Assembly: GCA_020025375.1 (NCBI GenBank)
Contig: JAHHSF010000043.1
Span: forward strand, 1-10,318
From: Oscillospiraceae bacterium
GTDB lineage: Bacteria; Bacillota; Clostridia; Oscillospirales; Oscillospiraceae
Direction of reading: 5' to 3'
DNA length: 10,318 nt
A program made the translations under genes and the position numbers. Of this stretch, positions 6,710-10,318 are shown one piece after another. The notes below the pieces were generated by a model, which saw nothing but the letters and a program-made list of their open reading frames with translations, made no database searches and had not been told where the DNA came from. The first letter of the stretch is position 1, and each line of letters begins with the position of its first letter.

Positions 6710-7759
6710 ATGGAAAAACAGACAGATTTGACGGTGAAGCACGGTGCGGCCCGGCGCTTTGTGGACCAATGGAAGCAAAATCCCCTCATCAGTACCGGCT
6801 TGGTGCTCATCCTCATGGTGATCATTCAGACAGCCGTGATGGTAGCCAAGGCCGACCCGAACGGGAACCTGGCTCTGTCCCTGTTTAACAACTGGCTGAA
6901 CATTTTGAGGAACAACGCCCCCGTGGGCATCATCGCTCTGGGCATGACCTTCGTCATCATCTCCGGCGGCATCGACCTGGGAGTGGGTTCCACCCTGGTG
7001 GCTGTGGGCGCTATGGTGATGATGCTCATTGACGGTAGCGCCACCGGCCTGCTGGCGGGGATGGGGATTACCGGCGTGCCCGCCTATTTCATCGGCATCG
7101 TAGGCGGCCTCCTCTTCGGCGCCCTGCTGGGGGAGCTCACCGGTGTCCTTATCGCCTATGGAAAGCTCCCACCCTTCATTGCCACCTTGGGCACCATGAA
7201 GATCTTCCGTTCCGTGACCCAGCAACTCATGCAACACGCCAACCCCGCCGTGCCCAAGGGCTTTTTAAACATTGCCAACCTGCGTATCGGTGGCTTCGCT
7301 GTCCTTCCCATCCTCTACTGGCTGGCCCTGGCCGCCCTTCTGTACCTGGTTTCCAAGCGGACCACCTTCGGCCGGCATGTGTATGCCATCGGCTCCAACG
7401 TCAAGACCGCCAAGCTTTCCGGCATCAATGTTCGTAAGGTCAAGCGGCGCATCTACGCCCTGATGGGGGTGCTGGTGGCCGTGGCCGCTATCATCCAGGT
7501 CTCCCGCATTGGCTCCATGGACTACGCCAGCGCGGGTAGCGGCAATGAGATGGATGCCATCGCCGCCGTCATCGTGGGCGGCACCAGCATGGCGGGTGGC
7601 AAGGGCTCTATCATCGGTACTGTCCTGGGTATGCTTATCATCGGTGTGATGAACAACCTACTCACCCTCTTCGGGGTCCCGCCCTTCCTGCGTGAGGCCT
7701 TCAAGGGCATTATCGTCATCGTGGCTGTCCTTCTCCAGAAAAAGGAGGCCGACGCCTGA
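6710..7759 (+). CDS. Sugar ABC transporter permease (RbsC-like, BPD_transp_2 family)
   Basis: This inner-membrane subunit forms the translocation channel with the RbsA-like ATPase. The 349-aa product has a short charged N-terminus, a first membrane segment near 26-46, and several further hydrophobic segments (about 70-85, 92-108, 122-150, 196-215, 248-264, 283-318 and 332-343). Family blocks are clear: ISGGIDLGVGS (84-94), GKLPPFIATLGTM (151-163), TTFGRHVYAIGSN (218-230), KLSGINV (235-241) and NEMDAIAAVIVGGTSMAGGKG (279-299). Its ribosome site GGAGG (6696-6700) lies inside the end of the ATPase gene, and only 4 bp separate the two, so translation is coupled. Ribose-type permeases serve ribose, xylose, galactose, inositol and AI-2 systems, so the substrate stays open. 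Confidence 0.94.
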   Translation: MEKQTDLTVKHGAARRFVDQWKQNPLISTGLVLILMVIIQTAVMVAKADPNGNLALSLFNNWLNILRNNAPVGIIALGMTFVIISGGIDLGVGSTLVAVGAMVMMLIDGSATGLLAGMGITGVPAYFIGIVGGLLFGALLGELTGVLIAYGKLPPFIATLGTMKIFRSVTQQLMQHANPAVPKGFLNIANLRIGGFAVLPILYWLALAALLYLVSKRTTFGRHVYAIGSNVKTAKLSGINVRKVKRRIYALMGVLVAVAAIIQVSRIGSMDYASAGSGNEMDAIAAVIVGGTSMAGGKGSIIGTVLGMLIIGVMNNLLTLFGVPPFLREAFKGIIVIVAVLLQKKEADA

Positions 7760-7790
7760 GTTCCCATCCATCTAAACGAGGTGAAGCAAT

Positions 7791-8831
7791 ATGTTTAACA
7801 TCGGTATCATCGGTTGCGGGAAGATCGCCCAGGTGAGGCATCTCCCGGAATATGCCGCCAATCCCCAGGCCAAGGTGGCCGGGCTCTTTGACCTGAACCA
7901 GGAGCGGGCACAGAGCCTTGCCGCCCAGTGGGGCGGAAAGGCTTACTCCTCCTGGGAGAAACTGGTGGCTGACCCCACCATCGACGCGGTAAGCGTTTGC
8001 GCGGCCAACAATGTCCACGCCGAAATTACCATCGCCGCCCTGAAGGCGGGTAAGCACGTTCTTTGCGAGAAGCCTATGGCCACCACCCTGGCTGAGTGTG
8101 AGGCCATGGTAGCCGCCGCCAGGGAGAGCGGTAAATTCCTGATGATCGGTCAAAATCAGCGGCTCACCAAGGCCCATATGTGGGCCCGTAAGCTGGTGGA
8201 GGAGGGGGCCATCGGGGAGATTCTCTCCTTCCGAACGACCTTTGGGCACGGCGGACCCGAGACCTGGAGCGTGGACCCCGGCAAGGGCACCTGGTTTTTT
8301 GACAAAGCCAAGGCGGCCATGGGCGCCATGGCCGATCTAGGGATCCATAAAACCGATCTCATTCAGTATCTCACCGGCCAGACCGTGGTGGAGACCGCTG
8401 CAAAGGTGACCACCCTGGACAAGCGGGGGGCGGACGGCCAACTCATCGGGGTGGACGACAACGCCATCTGCATCTACAAGCTGAGCGGGGGCGCTATCGG
8501 TACCATGACGGCAAGCTGGACCTTTTATGGAGCGGAGGACAACTCCACCGTTCTCTACGGTACCAAGGGCATTCTCCGCATCTACGACGACCCCGCCTAC
8601 TCCATGAAGCTCATTACCGCCGAGGGAGAGCAGGTCCTCTATGAGCTGGAGGCCATCCAAACCAACGACAACCAGACCAAGTCCGGGATCATTGATTGCT
8701 TCATGGACTGCCTTGTAACAAATACGCCCCCAGCCATTTCCGGGGAATCGGTACTGACCGCCATGCGTGCTGTCTTCGCAAGTCTGGAAGCCTCTGCCAC
8801 CGGGCGGACGGTGGCCATTTGCCAGGATTAA
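7791..8831 (+). CDS. Gfo/Idh/MocA-family NAD(P)-dependent oxidoreductase
   Basis: This cytosolic dehydrogenase probably oxidises a hydroxyl of the imported sugar, cyclitol or glycoside to a ketone, or the reverse. The 346-aa product has an N-terminal Rossmann fold with GIIGCGKIA (5-13) as dinucleotide loop. Asp34 ends the second strand (GLFD), which favours NAD over NADP by the usual rule. CEKPMA (92-97) carries Lys94 of the family EKP motif, and DLGIHKTDLIQYL (182-194) supplies Asp182 and His186, the equivalents of the catalytic Asp/His of inositol dehydrogenase. The C-terminal alpha/beta domain has the usual YGTKGILRIY block (256-265). The ribosome site GAGGTGA lies about 7 bp before the ATG, 31 bp after the permease. 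It is followed 15 bp later by a TIM-barrel enzyme. Family certain, substrate unknown; inositol or 3-keto-glycoside chemistry are reasonable guesses. Confidence 0.93.
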   Translation: MFNIGIIGCGKIAQVRHLPEYAANPQAKVAGLFDLNQERAQSLAAQWGGKAYSSWEKLVADPTIDAVSVCAANNVHAEITIAALKAGKHVLCEKPMATTLAECEAMVAAARESGKFLMIGQNQRLTKAHMWARKLVEEGAIGEILSFRTTFGHGGPETWSVDPGKGTWFFDKAKAAMGAMADLGIHKTDLIQYLTGQTVVETAAKVTTLDKRGADGQLIGVDDNAICIYKLSGGAIGTMTASWTFYGAEDNSTVLYGTKGILRIYDDPAYSMKLITAEGEQVLYELEAIQTNDNQTKSGIIDCFMDCLVTNTPPAISGESVLTAMRAVFASLEASATGRTVAICQD

Positions 8832-8846
8832 AAGGAGGTCGTCACA

Positions 8847-9761
8847 ATGAAAGTAGGCTTTGTCAGCGCCATTCTGGACGGATGGAGCTTTGAGGAAATG
8901 ATCGATGTGGCCCACGACATGGGCTTTCACTGCGTGGAGGTGGCCTGCTGGCCCTCGGGCAGGGCGGAGCGCCGCTATGCCGGGGTGAGCCACATCGACG
9001 TGGATGGGCTTACCGATAAGAAGGCGGCCTATCTTTTAAAGTACTGCGAGGAGCGGGGAGTAGAAATATCCTCCCTGGCCTTCTATCCCAACGCCATGGA
9101 CGAGGATCTGGAAAAGCGGGAGGCCAATATTGCCCACCTGAAAAAGGTTATCCTGGCCAGTGAGAAGCTGAAGGTGGGCATGGTCACCACTTTCGTGGGC
9201 CGGGCTACCCATAAGACGGTGAGCGAGAACCTGGAGCTTTTCCGGGAGATCTGGCCTCCTATCGTGGCCTTCGCCCAAGAGCATGGGGTGAAAATCGCCA
9301 TCGAGAACTGCCCCATGTGGTTCGACGAGAGCAACTGGCCGGGGGGACAGAATCTCTTTACCACCCCTGCCATCTGGCGTAAGTGCTTTGAACTTCTCCC
9401 CAGTCCAAATTTCGGAATTAATTATGATCCCAGCCACTTCGTCTGGCAACAGATGGACTACATCCGCCCTCTGTATGAGTTTAAGGACCGTATCTTCCAT
9501 GTCCATTACAAGGACATCAAGCTTTTTCCCGACAAGCTGGCCCAGGTGGGGGTCATGGCTTCCCCTCTGGACTACATGGCACCCAAACTCCCGGGCTTAG
9601 GGGATGTGAATTGGGCGAAGTTCGTCTCCGCCCTTACCGACATCGGTTTTGAGGGCTATACCTGTATAGAGATGGAGGATCGGGCATTTGAGGGGAGCCG
9701 GGAGCGTATTCTGGAGGGTCTCCGCCTCTCCAAACGCTACCTGGATCAGTTCATCATTTAA
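8847..9761 (+). CDS. TIM-barrel sugar isomerase/epimerase-like enzyme (AP_endonuc_2 family), first copy
   Basis: This is a metal-dependent enzyme of the xylose-isomerase-like TIM-barrel superfamily (COG1082), whose members isomerise, epimerise, dehydrate or cleave sugars and keto-sugars. The 304-aa product is full length. Likely metal ligands fall on the expected strands: Glu153 (AIENCPM), Asp194 and His197 (NYDPSHF), His220 (HVHYKD) and Glu275 (CIEMED). VEVACWPSGRAERRYAG (30-46) and SHIDVD (48-53) mark a subgroup often annotated only as sugar phosphate isomerase/epimerase. The ribosome site AAAGGAGGT (8831-8839) overlaps the dehydrogenase stop and lies 7 bp before the ATG, so the two are tightly coupled and probably act in sequence. 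It is followed by an intrinsic terminator. It does not show clear IolE or IolI signatures; the reaction is unknown. Confidence 0.88.
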   Translation: MKVGFVSAILDGWSFEEMIDVAHDMGFHCVEVACWPSGRAERRYAGVSHIDVDGLTDKKAAYLLKYCEERGVEISSLAFYPNAMDEDLEKREANIAHLKKVILASEKLKVGMVTTFVGRATHKTVSENLELFREIWPPIVAFAQEHGVKIAIENCPMWFDESNWPGGQNLFTTPAIWRKCFELLPSPNFGINYDPSHFVWQQMDYIRPLYEFKDRIFHVHYKDIKLFPDKLAQVGVMASPLDYMAPKLPGLGDVNWAKFVSALTDIGFEGYTCIEMEDRAFEGSRERILEGLRLSKRYLDQFII

Positions 9762-9767
9762 CAGCCA

Positions 9768-9798
9768 GGGGGACCGCCCGGCGGTCCTCCCCTTTTTT
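9768..9798 (+). terminator. Intrinsic terminator between the two TIM-barrel genes
   Basis: The stem GGGGGACCGC (9768-9777) pairs with GCGGTCC and CCC (9781-9791) around a 3-nt CCG loop, with one bulged T at 9788, and is followed by six T (9793-9798). It starts 7 bp after the first TIM-barrel stop. No promoter is visible between it and the next ATG (9812), so the next gene must depend on read-through or regulated antitermination. Confidence 0.85.
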
Positions 9799-9805
9799 AG
9801 GAGGG
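9799..9805 (+). promoter_or_regulatory. Ribosome binding site abutting the terminator
   Basis: AGGAGGG begins at the base after the T-tract and lies 6 bp before ATG 9812, which it selects as start. CCTCC at 9786-9790, in the right arm of the terminator, could pair with GGAGG at 9800-9804 if the terminator stem were not formed. Confidence 0.8.
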
Positions 9806-9811
9806 ATTTTT

Positions 9812-10318
9812 ATGGAACGCATTCTTGCGGTGAACTCCAACTGCTACCACGGCTTTTCCATTGAGGAGGCCATCGATGGCATCGCCGACGCTGGCTTCCG
9901 GTACATCGAACTGACCGCCACCAAAGGTTGGACCGAACACGTTTTTCCAGATCAGAGCTTCCATCACCTGTGCCAAGTAAAGAACAGGCTGGCCGCGAAG
10001 GGGCTTATTCCTTTCGCCATGAGCGGCCACTGCAATCTGATGGATACCAAGCGAATCTCGGACTTTATCGACAATATTCGTCTGGCCGCCTTCTTCGGAT
10101 GCCAATACATCGTCTCCTCCATCGGGGAGGCCCACATAGAGGACCAGGCCGTAGCCTCCAACGAAGAGGTGGCCGGGCACATTCAGGCTCTGGTCCCCGA
10201 ACTGGAGAAGAATGATCTGACTCTGGTGCTGGAGGTCCATGGAGAGCATGGGACTGGCAAGATTCTCAAGGAGATTGTTGACCTGGTGGGTTCCCCGCGG
10301 GTGGGAGTCAACTATGAC
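9812..10318 (+). CDS. TIM-barrel sugar isomerase/epimerase-like enzyme, second copy, C-terminus cut by window edge
   Basis: The frame stays open for 169 codons from ATG 9812 to the window end, with a strong ribosome site AGGAGGG 6 bp upstream. The product starts MERILAVNSNCYHGFSIEEA, followed by DAGFRYIELTATKGWTEHVF (26-45), a typical first and second strand of the xylose-isomerase-like barrel. FAMSGHCNLMD (68-78), SSIGEAH (102-108), LEVHGEHGTG (140-149, Glu141 as probable metal ligand) and VGVNYD (164-169, Asp169 as the next ligand) follow. The full protein should be about 270-300 aa, so 100 or more residues are missing. It has little similarity to the first TIM-barrel protein outside the metal pattern, so it is a separate enzyme and not a tandem duplicate. 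It may epimerise or cleave the keto-product of the dehydrogenase. Family likely, reaction unknown. Confidence 0.85.
   Translation, partial: MERILAVNSNCYHGFSIEEAIDGIADAGFRYIELTATKGWTEHVFPDQSFHHLCQVKNRLAAKGLIPFAMSGHCNLMDTKRISDFIDNIRLAAFFGCQYIVSSIGEAHIEDQAVASNEEVAGHIQALVPELEKNDLTLVLEVHGEHGTGKILKEIVDLVGSPRVGVNYD

Noticed and set aside
6647..7237. A 196-codon minus-strand frame across the ATPase-permease junction
   Set aside because: It is antisense to two well-supported genes, His/Gln/Gly-rich without any recognisable domain, and matches the pattern of other shadow frames here.
7791..9761. Naming the dehydrogenase and first barrel iolG and iolE or iolI
   Set aside because: Family and gene order are compatible, but I see no specific IolE or IolI signature and no other iol gene in the window. 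The names would overstate the evidence.

Overview
The window looks like a piece of a G+C-rich Firmicutes genome, most likely a gut clostridium near Oscillospiraceae (Flavonifractor/Lawsonibacter-like). This rests on GC-rich coding sequence with AT-rich spacers, strong AGGAGG ribosome sites, lipoprotein-type binding proteins and a Sua5-CoaE-M18 aminopeptidase run. The taxon is an inference, not a measurement. All genes lie on the + strand. No RNA genes, CRISPR arrays or mobile elements were seen.

Region 1 (1-2792) is a housekeeping unit. It holds the C-terminal two thirds of a two-domain Sua5 (threonylcarbamoyl-AMP synthase; tRNA t6A pathway), dephospho-CoA kinase CoaE, and a 468-aa M18 zinc aminopeptidase. 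A strong intrinsic terminator closes it. A short spacer between Sua5 and CoaE carries an unexplained hairpin and two tiny reading frames.

Region 2 (2793-3071) is the only stretch of more than 300 bases without a gene when counted from the aminopeptidase stop. It is AT-rich and control-dense: a 17-bp dyad, a near-consensus sigma-A promoter (TTGACA, 17 bp, TATACT), and an operator-like cluster of three alternating GATTACA/TGTAATC half-sites just before the lacI-type gene.

Region 3 (3072-10318, running off the right edge) is a carbohydrate uptake and conversion operon. Its order is: LacI-family regulator, lipoprotein sugar-binding protein, RbsA-like double ATPase, RbsC-like permease, Gfo/Idh/MocA NAD(P)-dependent dehydrogenase, a TIM-barrel isomerase/epimerase, and a second, different TIM-barrel isomerase/epimerase cut by the window end. 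Two hairpins with T-tracts sit inside the operon: one after the binding protein and one between the two TIM-barrel genes. They probably set expression steps.

Together the genes import a sugar, cyclitol or small glycoside through a ribose-type ABC transporter, oxidise a hydroxyl to a ketone, and then isomerise, dehydrate or cleave the keto-intermediate. The substrate cannot be read from the sequence. The dehydrogenase plus two TIM-barrel enzymes, with no sugar kinase visible, recalls inositol (IolG/E/I) and 3-keto-glycoside or C-glycoside deglycosylation pathways without clearly matching either. This locus is the best candidate for an undescribed system in the window.
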